Shown here: one piece after another, positions 1 to 9,733 of the stretch
Layout: each line of letters begins with the position of its first letter
How positions within the stretch are numbered: the stretch's first letter is position 1
Assembly: GCF_023650515.1 (NCBI RefSeq)
Contig: NZ_CP096016.1
Span: forward strand, 2,916,001 to 2,980,000
Direction of reading: 5' to 3'
Source: Alkalimarinus coralli
GTDB lineage: Bacteria > Pseudomonadota > Gammaproteobacteria > Pseudomonadales > Oleiphilaceae
Length of the DNA stretch: 64,000 nucleotides
Notes under the pieces: generated by a model
Told to the model about the DNA's origin: nothing
Seen by the model: the letters and a program-made list of their open reading frames with translations, nothing else
The model's database searches: none
Made by a program: the position numbers and the translations under genes

Positions 1-711
1 GCCGTTGATGGCGTATCGCTTGATGTAAAAGAGCGGGAAATTATCTCGGTTATTGGCCCGAACGGCGCAGGAAAAACAACCGTTTTTAACTGCATTAGCG
101 GTTTCTACACGCCCACTGGTGGAAATATCAGCTACAAAGGGCAAGAGATCCACACGCTTGCAGATTACAAAATAAGCCGACTGGGAATGGTAAGAACATT
201 TCAGCACGTGCGGCTATTTAGTCAAATGACGGTTATCGAAAACCTGCTGGTCGCTCAGCACCGGCATGTGAATACCAATTTGTTCTCAGGGCTGTTTAAA
301 ACCCCTTCTTATCGCAAGAAAGAGCAAGAGTCGATAGACAGAGCGGTCTACTGGCTTAAGAAAGTAAACCTGCTGGACTTTGCCAACAGGGAAGCTGGGA
401 ACCTGGCTTATGGCCAGCAGCGAAGACTTGAAATAGCGCGCTGCATGGTTACTGAACCTGGTTTGTTGATGCTTGATGAGCCAGCAGCAGGCCTTAACCC
501 TAAAGAAACCAAAGAGCTTGATGAGTTAATTGTCAGCCTTAAAGAAGATTACAATGTTTCGATTTTGCTCATTGAACATGACATGAACCTTGTTATGGGC
601 ATTTCTGATCGAATATTCGTAATAAATCAAGGTCGACCCCTTGCATCTGGCACACCTGACGAAATCAGAGCAAACCCAGACGTTATCAAAGCTTACTTGG
701 GAGAGGTATAA
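1..711 (+). CDS. livG: LivG, branched-chain amino acid ABC transporter ATPase (5' end outside window)
   Basis: ATP-binding subunit of the high-affinity leucine/isoleucine/valine importer, working at the inner face of the membrane with LivF and the permeases LivHM. The frame is open from base 1, so the first ~20 residues are missing. Walker A (GPNGAGKTT) is encoded at about 55-81. The Q-loop region (RTFQHVRLF), the signature region (AYGQQRRLEIARC) and Walker B (LLMLDEPAAGLNP) follow in order. The tail IRANPDVIKAYLGEV is typical of LivG. The stop codon directly abuts the livF ATG, as expected for a liv operon. The permease genes would lie to the left of the window. Confidence 0.93.
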   Translation, partial: AVDGVSLDVKEREIISVIGPNGAGKTTVFNCISGFYTPTGGNISYKGQEIHTLADYKISRLGMVRTFQHVRLFSQMTVIENLLVAQHRHVNTNLFSGLFKTPSYRKKEQESIDRAVYWLKKVNLLDFANREAGNLAYGQQRRLEIARCMVTEPGLLMLDEPAAGLNPKETKELDELIVSLKEDYNVSILLIEHDMNLVMGISDRIFVINQGRPLASGTPDEIRANPDVIKAYLGEV

Positions 712-1413
712 ATGCTGAAGTTACAAAACGTTCATACCCATTACGGTAAGATTGAAGCGTTAAAGGGCGTATCACTGGAGGTTAATGAAGGCGAAATCGT
801 CTCTTTGATCGGTGCAAACGGTGCCGGGAAATCAACACTACTGATGACCGTATGTGGTGACCCAAGAGCGAGCTCGGGGCAGATTTTCTTTGAAGGAAAA
901 GACATTACACATACCAACACCGCAGAGATAATGCGAAGCGGTTTGGCGATTGTTCCCGAGGGACGACGCGTGTTTTCAGGCCTAACCGTCCTTGAGAACC
1001 TTCATATGGGTGGTTTCTTTACCAACAAGCGCGACTTTGACGCCACACTAGAGCATGTTTTTAAGCTATTTCCGCGGCTACGAGAGCGCCAGAATCAGCG
1101 CAGTGGAACTATGTCAGGAGGGGAGCAGCAAATGCTGGCGATTGGTCGAGCATTGATGACCAAACCCCGCATGATCTTTCTGGATGAACCTTCATTAGGT
1201 TTGGCACCTATCATCATTAATCAGATATTCGAAATTATCGAGCAATTGAGAGATGAAGGCATGACCGTCTTTTTGGTGGAGCAAAATGCAAACCAGGCCT
1301 TGCGTTTGGCCGACAGAGGTTATGTGCTTGAGAACGGTGAAGTCGTGCTCCAGGATACAGGCGACAACCTACTCATCAATGAAGATGTTCGTAAGGCCTA
1401 TCTAGGCGGATAA
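712..1413 (+). CDS. livF: LivF, branched-chain amino acid ABC transporter ATPase
   Basis: Second ATPase of the branched-chain amino-acid importer, 233 residues, the usual LivF length. Walker A (GANGAGKST, about residues 34-42), signature (MSGGEQQMLAIGRAL) and Walker B (MIFLDEPSLGLAP) are intact, and the protein ends in VRKAYLGG as LivF proteins commonly do. It starts immediately after the livG stop, so the two are translated from one message. It is the last gene of the operon, since a hairpin follows at once. The annotation is secure; substrate preference among branched-chain amino acids cannot be read from the ATPase alone. Confidence 0.95.
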   Translation: MLKLQNVHTHYGKIEALKGVSLEVNEGEIVSLIGANGAGKSTLLMTVCGDPRASSGQIFFEGKDITHTNTAEIMRSGLAIVPEGRRVFSGLTVLENLHMGGFFTNKRDFDATLEHVFKLFPRLRERQNQRSGTMSGGEQQMLAIGRALMTKPRMIFLDEPSLGLAPIIINQIFEIIEQLRDEGMTVFLVEQNANQALRLADRGYVLENGEVVLQDTGDNLLINEDVRKAYLGG

Positions 1414-1418
1414 ATTAT

Positions 1419-1456
1419 AGCTGGCCGGGCAATAAACCGCACGGCCAGCTCTTTAG
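1419..1456 (+). terminator. Hairpin after livF
   Basis: Inverted repeat with 9-bp arms (AGCTGGCCG / CGGCCAGCT) six bases after the livF stop. The following tract is only moderately T-rich, so it is a probable rather than a certain intrinsic terminator for the liv operon. Confidence 0.6.
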
Positions 1457-1520
1457 CTTTCCCCTCTCCAACGATACCCCCAACAACGCCCCATCCAGGA
1501 CTTGGCACTGTTTTTTTGTG

Positions 1521-3455
1521 CTAGAAGTAGTAGCGATAACCTATCGAAACGTCATAGAAATCGTCATCGTCATGCCACTCCTGAGCGACTGACAGCCTTA
1601 TGGCATGATCTACCGCAATATTGAAGTTCTGACTAAACGAAGCTCTTACCCGGTAGTCATCATTGAGAAATTGATAGCCCTGCACATCCAGCTTTTGCGC
1701 ACCTATTGGCGAGTAATACAGCAAACCAGTCTCAGCACCAATAGCAGGCTCCAGAATAGAGTTATACTGCTTGTTATGCTCAACTCTTCCGGTTAAAAAA
1801 CCAAATACCTCAACATCATCTGTTATTTCATAACTATGCCCTGCCCCGCCATTTAATTGCAGCACTCCAACCTCATCACCCCGGCTATATAACCTTTCAT
1901 AGCCGACCTGAACCTTCCACGAGAGCGGTTTAAGAAATAGGTTGCGCTTTGACAACGACGTAATATCAACAATATCAAAACGGTTTAGTTTTAAACCATC
2001 ATTATTGTAGTGCCGTAATTCCGTATTAAATAAAATGATCTGAGCGCCACGTAAATAGCCTTTTTCGTTATCCAGCAAATCGTGATAAGTAACACGATAA
2101 TTGACCTGCTGAAATACATCATCATTTCGCTCACCAGCAGAAATACCTGCGGTAATGGTCTTATGCCCGGTTTCCGGCGCATCGGGTCTGGCAACTTCAA
2201 CCTTTTTTGACGATAACTTGTTCAACGCCAGCAGTAGCTGATAACTTCTTTTCGCCATCTCCTCGTCACGCTGGGTTTGAAGCTGGACATAACGCAAATA
2301 GCTATAGGCAATTTGCACTACTTCGCCTTGTTGCTCCTGACTCAATGCCATGAACTCAGGCGACTGCATCACCTCAATATCGTCCGCCAATGCTCTACCA
2401 AGCCGCTGAATAGACTTGGGCAAGGAGTCAATACGCGCATGCAGCTCAGCAAGCTCAGAAGGTCTAAAATGAGTGCTCTCTACCAACCCCTCTTCCACTA
2501 CCGCTCGAACGGTATTGGTGGGTATCGCATCGAGCTTAAAGCGTTCAGTGAGATTCACTTCAGGACGCACCAGCTCAAGCAACTCCAAGAGCCTGAATGC
2601 ACAGTTTTCATCAAAGAAATAGTAGTCAAAATTTATATCTTTTAATTCCCAAACATGAGTGAGAATCAGGTCAACTTCTTCCGGCGTGTAATTAAGTTTG
2701 TACTCCCAGATATCCCGGTTTTCCATCCTGTTGTATTCTTTGATTTTCTCAAAGTAACGCATCATGTTATAGACACCAGGATAACCGCCCGCCAGCCCTC
2801 TGAAGGCAAATGAAACAGAGTTATCATCATTATTAATATTGGCACCAAAATTAAGCGCGTACGAAAGCCAGTCAGACCCTCCCTCAACATCCTTTGGGTC
2901 AAACCTCAGTAAAGTATGCCCAAACATAGACGATGGGCTATTAAGCGCTGTAGCGGGGAATATCAGTGAAACAGAGTGAGCGTTTACCTGCTTGCGCCAT
3001 TCAAGGTAGTCAGTGCACTGTGCAACAGGCATTTTATCCAGGTCAAGGTTCAGTTTGCTGGTAATCCACTGAAAACGGTAAACAAAGCGGCACTGTGCGT
3101 GCTCGTTACCCAGGCTTTCAGGTAAGAAAAGCGCATCGATTGTGCTTTGCAGTTCTTGCTCCGCATCGTAATGCCCCATAGGCGAGAAGAAGAAAGCAGA
3201 GTCATCAACATAACTGCTTACGCCCGATTCTGAAAAGCTGTCTTGCCTATAGTGCAGCAACGCCCTCCATGTTGTTTCCTCTGAAAGCTTAAGATCAGCA
3301 GCCTTCATTTTGGCTGACTCGGCATAACTTCTTATTTGATTTTTACTATCAGTATCAGAAAGACCAGTGCCAGAAAGACCTGTATCAGCAAATGCATTTA
3401 TAGCGGGTAGCCAGCCAAACAGCAAAAAGGAAATCAACAAACGTAACAGATACAT
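1521..3455 (-). CDS. DUF4105 / Lnb N-terminal periplasmic domain protein
   Basis: Exported protein of about 644 residues. A longer frame reaches 3518 from a TTG, but the ATG at 3455 puts a clean signal peptide first (MYLLRLLISFLLFGWLPA...AFA), so it is preferred. The central block has the DUF4105 hallmarks: an SSMFGHTLLRFD segment and, further on, FFDENCAFRLLELL. The His and Cys fit the papain-like fold assigned to the Lnb periplasmic domain; Lnb proteins N-acylate lipoproteins in some bacteria. The C-terminal third reads like beta-strand-rich outer-membrane sequence ending in YYF. Right after the signal peptide there is a short LSGTGLSDT-type amino-acid repeat. Acyltransferase activity is an inference from the family name only. 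Confidence 0.7.
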   Translation of the reverse strand: MYLLRLLISFLLFGWLPAINAFADTGLSGTGLSDTDSKNQIRSYAESAKMKAADLKLSEETTWRALLHYRQDSFSESGVSSYVDDSAFFFSPMGHYDAEQELQSTIDALFLPESLGNEHAQCRFVYRFQWITSKLNLDLDKMPVAQCTDYLEWRKQVNAHSVSLIFPATALNSPSSMFGHTLLRFDPKDVEGGSDWLSYALNFGANINNDDNSVSFAFRGLAGGYPGVYNMMRYFEKIKEYNRMENRDIWEYKLNYTPEEVDLILTHVWELKDINFDYYFFDENCAFRLLELLELVRPEVNLTERFKLDAIPTNTVRAVVEEGLVESTHFRPSELAELHARIDSLPKSIQRLGRALADDIEVMQSPEFMALSQEQQGEVVQIAYSYLRYVQLQTQRDEEMAKRSYQLLLALNKLSSKKVEVARPDAPETGHKTITAGISAGERNDDVFQQVNYRVTYHDLLDNEKGYLRGAQIILFNTELRHYNNDGLKLNRFDIVDITSLSKRNLFLKPLSWKVQVGYERLYSRGDEVGVLQLNGGAGHSYEITDDVEVFGFLTGRVEHNKQYNSILEPAIGAETGLLYYSPIGAQKLDVQGYQFLNDDYRVRASFSQNFNIAVDHAIRLSVAQEWHDDDDFYDVSIGYRYYF

Positions 3456-3594
3456 ATATTTAAAACTTAGAAGAGTGGAATGAACAAATACGCTAAGAAG
3501 TGTCGCACAATACATCAAGTAAGATGTATGCGATAGTCATATTATGGTGTGAAAGTTATATAGTGGTTGCTTATACGCGATTGAATCAATGTCA

Positions 3595-3628
3595 TTAAAA
3601 AAGAGCACCTAAACAGTTAGGCACTCTT
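3595..3628 (-). terminator. Intrinsic terminator after the DUF3015 gene
   Basis: 12-bp arms (aagagcacctaa / ttaggcactctt) with a 4-base loop and one G-T pair. On the minus strand the stem is followed by a run of T. It lies between the DUF3015 stop and the DUF4105 start, so the two genes are separate units. Confidence 0.85.
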
Positions 3629-3639
3629 TATCTGGCAAA

Positions 3640-4122
3640 TTAAGCAGCGTACTTGCTTAAACGGCTATCAGCCTTCATTACCTTCAATACTGTAGCCATT
3701 GCTTCTTCAGCTGTTACATTTTCATTTGGGAAAATAACAGCAAAGTTTTCGTGCATTACTGCATCAAAAACCTGACGATCCTGAGCTTCAACATTAAGTG
3801 CAACTGCGACTGTAGTCAATGCATCACCGTGACCACGAGCAACGTCTTCAGAGAACTCACCCATGATGCTTGACAGGTCGATCATCGACTTACCACCATA
3901 AGTTAGCGTTCCATCTGCAGAGCAACCATTTGTACCACTAGTCATACCGAATGTAGCGTTACCTGACGTACCGTTGGTGGTTGAAGCAAGAACGTGCATA
4001 GGAAGGCCTGACTGCCCTTCAAATAACATGTTACCCCAACCACAGCTGTCTCCACCTGGAACAACCGCAGAAGCTGATAAAGAAGCTGCCATTAAACTTG
4101 TCGCTAGTAAAACTCTTTTCAT
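3640..4122 (-). CDS. DUF3015 family exported protein
   Basis: Small protein of 160 residues with a cleavable signal peptide (MKRVLLATSLMAASLSASA). The mature part starts with a glycine-rich segment containing CGWGNMLFEGQSG and continues with VLASTTNGTSGN and TFGMTSGTNGC, the characteristic start of DUF3015 proteins. Two cysteines (CGWG and NGCS) could form a disulfide in the periplasm. Function is unknown in this family. An AAGAGGA ribosome-binding site lies about 6 bases before the ATG. It is monocistronic, with its own terminator downstream. Confidence 0.8.
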   Translation of the reverse strand: MKRVLLATSLMAASLSASAVVPGGDSCGWGNMLFEGQSGLPMHVLASTTNGTSGNATFGMTSGTNGCSADGTLTYGGKSMIDLSSIMGEFSEDVARGHGDALTTVAVALNVEAQDRQVFDAVMHENFAVIFPNENVTAEEAMATVLKVMKADSRLSKYAA

Positions 4123-4524
4123 TGTAATTCCTCTTACTTTTCATTCGATGCAACTGATCAAAATTAAACATTGCATTTGAAATTTTAAATTAGCTAATTA
4201 CATCCATTCTATGTCTTGCTTACCCAACAACGAGCAATTGCTCAAAGTAAACATAAGAGTGAATCGTAATTGCATTAGCCGATTTCTATTCTATTTACCG
4301 TTCCTTGCTTTGCAGCAATTCACTCAATAGCCGATCCATCGTCACTGATCGTCCCAAAAAAACATTGTCTTTTCAAGTGACTATCCCGAATTAAAGTAGA
4401 ACAAAGGCAATAAAGCAAGCGATTAGAACTAAGAATATGCTTTTTTAGAATTTGGATACAATAATGTTATGCTTAGTAAAGCAATTACTACACTATTCCG
4501 AACAACAAGTATTGACACTTAACT
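4123..4524. other. 402-bp divergent intergenic region
   Basis: AT-rich gap between the divergently transcribed DUF3015 gene and the lipoprotein hydrolase gene. It must carry both promoters. A TTGACA at 4512-4517 is too close to the hydrolase ATG to act as its -35. No ORF, RNA gene or strong hairpin was recognised. Confidence 0.5.
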
Positions 4525-5415
4525 ATGCACATGCAAAGCCCTGATAGAAACAACACCCATCACCTGCTGCGTAAGATCTCCTTCCTCATTATCTTATTGA
4601 CGATATGCTTAGGTCTAAGCGCTTGCAGCGGGCTCTTTTTTTTCCCCGATAAAACTCACTATTTTACCCCCAAGCAAGCCAACATAGAATATGACGATAT
4701 CTACTTAAGAACCTCAGACGGTGAGATCATTCATGGCTGGCACCTAAGGCCAGACGGACAAAGCCGAGGGATAATTTACTTTTTGCACGGGAACGCAGAA
4801 AACATCAGCACGCACACTGGCAGCGTTGTATGGCTTGTGCAAGAAGGATATGAGGTTTTTGCCTTAGACTATCGTGGCTATGGAAAATCTACCGGATCAC
4901 CAGATATAGAAGGTGCTCTGGAAGATATTAAGCAGGGCTACCAGTGGGTAACATCGCAAGCCGGGGCGAATGACAAAGATCTGTTTATATTAGGACAAAG
5001 TCTTGGCGCCGCACTCACACTTAGCTTTGCGAGCCGAACAATAGGCCTTGAAGAGCATGTTAGTGGCATCATAGTTGATGCAGGCTTTCCCAGCTTTAGG
5101 GGCATAGCACAAGAAAAGTTGAGCGAGGCCTGGCTAACCTGGCCATTTCAATATCCGCTGTCATGGTTGATACCATCAAGCTACGACTCCGAGAGCAGTA
5201 TAGAAAAAATAGCACCGATCCCTTTACTGGTGATTCACAGCACCAACGATATAGTTATCCCGTTCCACCACGGCCAGACGATTTTCCAACAAGCATCCGA
5301 ACCTAAAGAGTTCCTTGTAACAGACACACCGCACACAGCGACATTCGCATCAGCCGGATATATCGATTACACGCTAAAGTTCATAGAATATAATTCGACT
5401 CGCAGTTTGAACTGA
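4525..5415 (+). CDS. Lipoprotein alpha/beta hydrolase (BEM46/YfhR-like)
   Basis: 296-residue hydrolase anchored as a lipoprotein: a hydrophobic stretch (ISFLIILLTICLGL) ends in the lipobox LSAC. The fold is read from FLHGNAEN (oxyanion HG), DYRGYGKS, the nucleophile elbow GQSLGA, the acid region VIHSTNDIVIP and the late histidine in DTPHTATF, giving a complete Ser-Asp-His triad. This pattern matches the BEM46/YfhR group of serine hydrolases; the substrate is unknown. The gene stands alone and ends before a bidirectional terminator shared with pnp. Confidence 0.82.
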   Translation: MHMQSPDRNNTHHLLRKISFLIILLTICLGLSACSGLFFFPDKTHYFTPKQANIEYDDIYLRTSDGEIIHGWHLRPDGQSRGIIYFLHGNAENISTHTGSVVWLVQEGYEVFALDYRGYGKSTGSPDIEGALEDIKQGYQWVTSQAGANDKDLFILGQSLGAALTLSFASRTIGLEEHVSGIIVDAGFPSFRGIAQEKLSEAWLTWPFQYPLSWLIPSSYDSESSIEKIAPIPLLVIHSTNDIVIPFHHGQTIFQQASEPKEFLVTDTPHTATFASAGYIDYTLKFIEYNSTRSLN

Positions 5416-5491
5416 TTAACCAGAACCCATTAAGCACAGAGTAACTATTTGGGTTAGGGGTTTGCATTAATACTGTATTGACTAAATGCTT

Positions 5492-5524
5492 AAAAAAAAA
5501 GGGAGCCATTTAGGCTCCCTTTTT
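5492..5524. terminator. Bidirectional terminator between hydrolase gene and pnp
   Basis: Stem GGGAGCC / GGCTCCC flanked by A9 on the left and T5 on the right, so it can terminate in both directions for the convergent hydrolase and pnp genes. Confidence 0.9.
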
Positions 5525-5539
5525 ATAAGTCGATACAGA

Positions 5540-7639
5540 TTATGCTTCTGCACCTTCTTCAAGACCTTTCATTGTCAACTTGATACGGCCACGTGCATCG
5601 ACATCAAGCACCTTGACCTTAACCATCTGACCTTCAGAAAGAACATCTTTTACATTCTCAATTCGCTCTTGGGAGATTTGAGAAATATGAACAAGCCCGT
5701 CTTTACCTGGCAAGATATTAACAAACGCACCAAAATCTACGATGCGCTCAACCTTACCTTCGTATACTGAGCCCACTTCTGCTTCAGCTGTAATTTCATT
5801 GATGCGGTGTATCGCAGCTTCCGCCCCTTCCAATGTCTCAGCATACACTCGAACAGAACCGTCATCCTCAATATCGATCGAAGCATTGGTCTCTTCGCAG
5901 ATTGAGCGAATTGTTGCGCCACCTTTACCGATAATGTCACGAATCTTATCAGGGTGAACCTTAAGGTTGTGCATTGACGGTGCTTTATCAGAAACCTTCT
6001 CACGCGAAGTTTCAATAACCTTATTCATTTCACCCAAGATTTCGATACGCGCGTTCTGAGCCTGCTCTAGCGCGATTTCCATGATCTCTTCAGTGATACC
6101 TTCAATCTTGATATCCATCTGAAGCGCAGTCACGCCTTCTGCTGTACCTGCCACTTTAAAGTCCATATCACCCAAGTGATCTTCATCACCAAGGATATCG
6201 GTCAATACGGCAAACTCTGTACCTTCCTTAACCAGCCCCATTGCAATACCTGCAACCGGTGCTTTAATCGGCACACCCGCATCCATCAACGCAAGACTAC
6301 TACCACACACACTGGCCATAGAGCTTGAACCATTAGATTCAGTGATTTCAGAAACAACTCGAACGGCATAAGGGAACTCTTCCTGAGAAGGAAGAACTGC
6401 CTGAATACCACGGCTAGCCAACTTACCATGGCCGATTTCACGACGCCCTGGAGCGCCCATTCGACCACATTCGCCAACAGAGTATGAAGGGAAGTTGTAG
6501 TGCAGCATAAAGGCTTCTTTCTGTTCGCCCTGCAGTGTTTCTACCAGCTGGGAATCTCTTGCTGTACCTAATGTAGTGGTTACAATTGCCTGGGTTTCAC
6601 CACGTGTAAAGAGCGCTGAGCCATGAGTGTTTTGAAGTACACCGACTTCAACATTGACTGCACGAACCGTTTTAGTGTCTCTTCCATCAATACGAGGTTC
6701 ACCCTTAATGATGCGTGAACGAACAATATTCTTTTCAAGCTTGCTGAAGAAACCTTTTACATCCTCTTCACTTGCTTGACCATCTTCGCTACCTGCCAAC
6801 TTCTCAACGGCTTGAGTACGGATTTCTTCTAACCGGCTGTAACGAGCCATTTTGTCGCTGATGGTATAAGCTTCATTAATCTGCTCTGCAAAGCCTGATT
6901 TAACGGCCTCAAGTAACCCTTCGTTGGTTTCTTCTGGCTGCCAATCCCACTTTTCCTTTCCTGCTTCAGCCGCAAATTCTGCAACCGCATCAACAACAAC
7001 TTGCATTTCCTGATGAGCAAACAGCACAGCACCTAACATTTCATCTTCTGTTAGCTCTTTTGCTTCAGATTCCACCATTAGAACGGCGTCTTTTGTGCCC
7101 GCAACAACCATATCAAGGAGAGATGTCTCCAGTTGCTCATAAGATGGGTTAAGCAAATAGCCATCTTCGTCGGTAAATGCAACACGTGCAGCCCCAATCG
7201 GACCGTTAAATGGAATGCCTGAAATGCTCAGCGCAGCAGAAACACCAATCATCGCAGCAATATCGGCGTCCTGAGTTTTGTTTGCTGACATAACCTGACA
7301 AACAACCTGAACCTCGTTCATAAACCCCTTAGGGAATAGAGGGCGGATAGGTCGATCTATCAATCGAGACGTTAGCGTCTCTTTTTCACTTGGGCGATTT
7401 TCGCGCTTAATAAATCCACCCGGAATCTTACCTACAGAATACTTCTTTTCCTGGTAGTGAACAGATAGTGGGAAGAAGTCTTGTCCCGGTTTAGTTGTTT
7501 TTGCAGCAGTCACTGCCACCAGTACAGATGTGTCATCAACCGACACAAGAACAGCGCCTGTTGCTTGGCGCGCAATGCGACCTGTTTCCAAGGTCACTGA
7601 AGAATTACCGTATTTAAAAGTTTTTGTTACCGTAGTCAC
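5540..7639 (-). CDS. pnp: Polynucleotide phosphorylase
   Basis: 3'-to-5' exoribonuclease/polymerase that degrades mRNA using phosphate, a core degradosome enzyme. Order of domains: RNase PH 1 ([18 protein letters not shown]...), helical linker, RNase PH 2 ([47 protein letters not shown]), then KH ([15 protein letters not shown]) and S1 ([18 protein letters not shown]). The frame extends to a TTG at 7654, but a GTG at 7639 has an AGGAG site at ideal distance and gives 699 residues, the family length, so GTG is chosen. It lies downstream of rpsO, separated by a strong terminator, the classic rpsO-pnp arrangement. Confidence 0.97.
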   Translation of the reverse strand: MTTVTKTFKYGNSSVTLETGRIARQATGAVLVSVDDTSVLVAVTAAKTTKPGQDFFPLSVHYQEKKYSVGKIPGGFIKRENRPSEKETLTSRLIDRPIRPLFPKGFMNEVQVVCQVMSANKTQDADIAAMIGVSAALSISGIPFNGPIGAARVAFTDEDGYLLNPSYEQLETSLLDMVVAGTKDAVLMVESEAKELTEDEMLGAVLFAHQEMQVVVDAVAEFAAEAGKEKWDWQPEETNEGLLEAVKSGFAEQINEAYTISDKMARYSRLEEIRTQAVEKLAGSEDGQASEEDVKGFFSKLEKNIVRSRIIKGEPRIDGRDTKTVRAVNVEVGVLQNTHGSALFTRGETQAIVTTTLGTARDSQLVETLQGEQKEAFMLHYNFPSYSVGECGRMGAPGRREIGHGKLASRGIQAVLPSQEEFPYAVRVVSEITESNGSSSMASVCGSSLALMDAGVPIKAPVAGIAMGLVKEGTEFAVLTDILGDEDHLGDMDFKVAGTAEGVTALQMDIKIEGITEEIMEIALEQAQNARIEILGEMNKVIETSREKVSDKAPSMHNLKVHPDKIRDIIGKGGATIRSICEETNASIDIEDDGSVRVYAETLEGAEAAIHRINEITAEAEVGSVYEGKVERIVDFGAFVNILPGKDGLVHISQISQERIENVKDVLSEGQMVKVKVLDVDARGRIKLTMKGLEEGAEA

Positions 7640-7790
7640 GACGGCTCCTGTCAATTATTTAATATATATCCCAGTTCCAACTTGCTACTGCGGCCGACAT
7701 CTGGCCGAAGCAACACCAAATAAATTCTTTCTAAAGGATTCTTTACTGAAAAATCATCGCAATGGTTCAAGCGTAACCATAACACCATAG

Positions 7791-7837
7791 CACAAAAAAA
7801 AAATACCGGATTACCCCTATAAAAGAATAATCCGGTA
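7791..7837 (-). terminator. Terminator between rpsO and pnp
   Basis: 10-bp perfect arms (taccggatta / taatccggta) followed on the minus strand by a long T run (plus-strand A tract around 7793-7803). It is a strong intrinsic terminator after rpsO; pnp would depend on read-through or on a promoter in the ~150 bp that follow. Confidence 0.92.
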
Positions 7838-7917
7838 CTTATGCAGCGAGCCCGCTCCAGCATTGTGTATTAACAACACCTTGCAAGCGCGGCTCATTGC
7901 TCATCTATGCCTGAGTC

Positions 7918-8187
7918 TTATCGACGTAGACCAAGTCGACCAATCAGATCAACATAACGGCTTGCGTCTTTCTTCTTCAGGTAGTCAAGCAGCTTACGAC
8001 GCTGGTTAACCATGCGAATAAGTCCGCGACGAGAATGGTGATCCTGCTTGTTTTCCTTGAAGTGACCTTGCAATTTGTTGATGTTAACCGTCAACAATGC
8101 AACTTGAACTTCTGGGGAACCAGTATCGCCTTCTGAACGCTGGTACTCACTTACAACTTTTGATTTTTCATCGGCACTTAACGCCAT
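7918..8187 (-). CDS. rpsO: 30S ribosomal protein S15
   Basis: 89-residue primary 16S rRNA-binding protein of the small subunit. The sequence [16 protein letters not shown], the [14 protein letters not shown] segment, [22 protein letters not shown] and the end LIGRLGLRR are diagnostic. An upstream TTG extends the frame to 8202, but that segment contains the GAGGAG ribosome-binding site itself, so the ATG at 8187 is the start. It sits between truB and pnp as in most gammaproteobacteria. Confidence 0.98.
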   Translation of the reverse strand: MALSADEKSKVVSEYQRSEGDTGSPEVQVALLTVNINKLQGHFKENKQDHHSRRGLIRMVNQRRKLLDYLKKKDASRYVDLIGRLGLRR

Positions 8188-8287
8188 GTTTAGTCTCCTC
8201 AATATGCATAAATTAAAGTTTTCAGTAACCGCGCATATTTACAGCTACTGACATTCGACTCCGCTAACCAACCATCAGAACAATAGT

Positions 8288-9226
8288 TTAGTCATTAGAA
8301 TCAAAATTCACCAACCGGCGTGGCGCTATCTCACCATCAGCCATGATTTCGGCCATGCCGATAAATCGCTCACCTGGAGAGTCATCGCTAGAATAAACTC
8401 GAACTAACCCAGGCTCTAAAGAGTGCGCTATTCTAACCCCTTGCCCATGTAATATCGAGTCAGATTGCTCACTATTCAGGCAAATTTTACCAAATCCTTC
8501 CAGCATTATATCAATTGGCAGTAGAAAACCGTCTAACTCAGACGTTTTTTCGTTTTCTCGCAACACCTCAAGTTGTTCAATAGTGGCTGTCTGGTCAAGT
8601 GAAAAAGGCCCTGCTTCTATCCGTCTGAGCATAGATACATGAGCGCCACAGCCCAGAGCTTCACCAATATCTTCAACTAGCGTACGAATATATGTCCCTT
8701 TACTGCAATAAACTTCCAGATCAAACTCACCATCTCTAATATCGAGCAGCTCTATTTTGAAAATAGTTACATTCCGAACTTTTCGCTCTACCTCAACGCC
8801 AGCCCGGGCATACTCATATAAAGGCTTACCTTTATGCTTAAGAGCGGAAAACATAGGAGGGACTTGTTCAACATCACCGACAAATTGGCTAATAATTTCC
8901 AGCAATGGGCCTCGCACAATTTCATTTACTGCACGCGTTTCCAGTACATTCCCATCGCTATCGCCACTATCAGTGATGACTCCGAGCTTTGCGGTTGTAC
9001 GATAAGCCTTATTTGCATCAAGGAGGTAGCGAGAAAACTTAGTGGCTTCCCCAAAGCAAATCGGCAAGACGCCGGTTGCCAACGGATCCAAATTACCCGT
9101 GTGTCCAGCCTTATTGGCATCAAACAACCAACGAACTTTTTGTAGCGCTTTGTTTGATGTAATTCCAGTGGGTTTATCTAAAAGAAGAACGCCGCTAATT
9201 TTGCGGCCTTTTTTTCTGCGCCCCAA
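8288..9226 (-). CDS. truB: tRNA pseudouridine-55 synthase
   Basis: Makes pseudouridine 55 in the T loop of tRNAs. 312 residues. N-terminal GVLLLDKPTGITSN is the family start motif; the catalytic aspartate is in GHTGNLDPLATGVLP (about residue 47). Y-R and CSKGTYIRTLVEDIGE motifs follow, and a C-terminal PUA-like domain ends the protein. Its start lies 5 bases after the rbfA stop, so it belongs to the rimP-nusA-infB-rbfA-truB operon. Confidence 0.96.
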   Translation of the reverse strand: MGRRKKGRKISGVLLLDKPTGITSNKALQKVRWLFDANKAGHTGNLDPLATGVLPICFGEATKFSRYLLDANKAYRTTAKLGVITDSGDSDGNVLETRAVNEIVRGPLLEIISQFVGDVEQVPPMFSALKHKGKPLYEYARAGVEVERKVRNVTIFKIELLDIRDGEFDLEVYCSKGTYIRTLVEDIGEALGCGAHVSMLRRIEAGPFSLDQTATIEQLEVLRENEKTSELDGFLLPIDIMLEGFGKICLNSEQSDSILHGQGVRIAHSLEPGLVRVYSSDDSPGERFIGMAEIMADGEIAPRRLVNFDSND

Positions 9227-9231
9227 GAGAG

Positions 9232-9654
9232 TTAACCTTTCGAGTCGTCAGTAGAGGAACTCGTTTTACTTCCGGCAAGCTGCTGGTCTTTGGAACGAGC
9301 CTTATCGATCAAGTTAGACATTCTACGCCCTTCACCTACAGTTTTATCAAAGTAAAAACGTAAATGAGGCACCATTCTGATTTTAAGTGCGCGGCCTAAT
9401 TCATTTCTCAAAAAGCCAGCAGCCTTGTTGAGGACATCTAATGTGACTTTGATTTCCTCTGAGTGCTCATCCAACTCTTCTGCGGTTAAAACCGTGATAT
9501 AGACATCTGCATACCCCATATCACGACTGACCCGAACATCGTTGATCGTCACCATCCCAATGCGAGGATCTTTTAAACCCGTTTGTACTAGCTGGGCAAG
9601 GTCTCGCTGTATCTGGTCTGCGATTCTCTGTGTACGGCTAAATTCTTTAGGCAT
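9232..9654 (-). CDS. rbfA: Ribosome-binding factor A
   Basis: Assembly factor for the 30S subunit (late 16S rRNA maturation, cold adaptation). 140 residues with the KH-like fold: EFSRTQRIADQIQRDLAQLVQ, DPRIGMVTINDVRVSRDMGYADVY, and the RIRMVPHLRFYFDKT-type segment (here KIRMVPHLRFYFDKTVGEGRR). The tail is polar and low complexity. Lies between infB and truB. Confidence 0.96.
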   Translation of the reverse strand: MPKEFSRTQRIADQIQRDLAQLVQTGLKDPRIGMVTINDVRVSRDMGYADVYITVLTAEELDEHSEEIKVTLDVLNKAAGFLRNELGRALKIRMVPHLRFYFDKTVGEGRRMSNLIDKARSKDQQLAGSKTSSSTDDSKG

Positions 9655-9693
9655 AGTTTCTCAATTAAACGGTTGTGACCGACTAAAAGCATG

Positions 9694-9723
9694 TAAACAA
9701 AGTGCCCCAAGACTTTGGGGCAC
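9694..9723 (-). terminator. Hairpin between infB and rbfA
   Basis: Perfect 9-bp arms (gtgccccaa / ttggggcac) with a 4-base loop, then TTTGTTT on the minus strand. It could reduce transcription of rbfA-truB relative to infB, or protect the infB message end. Confidence 0.7.
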
Positions 9724-9733
9724 CAAGGGCAAG

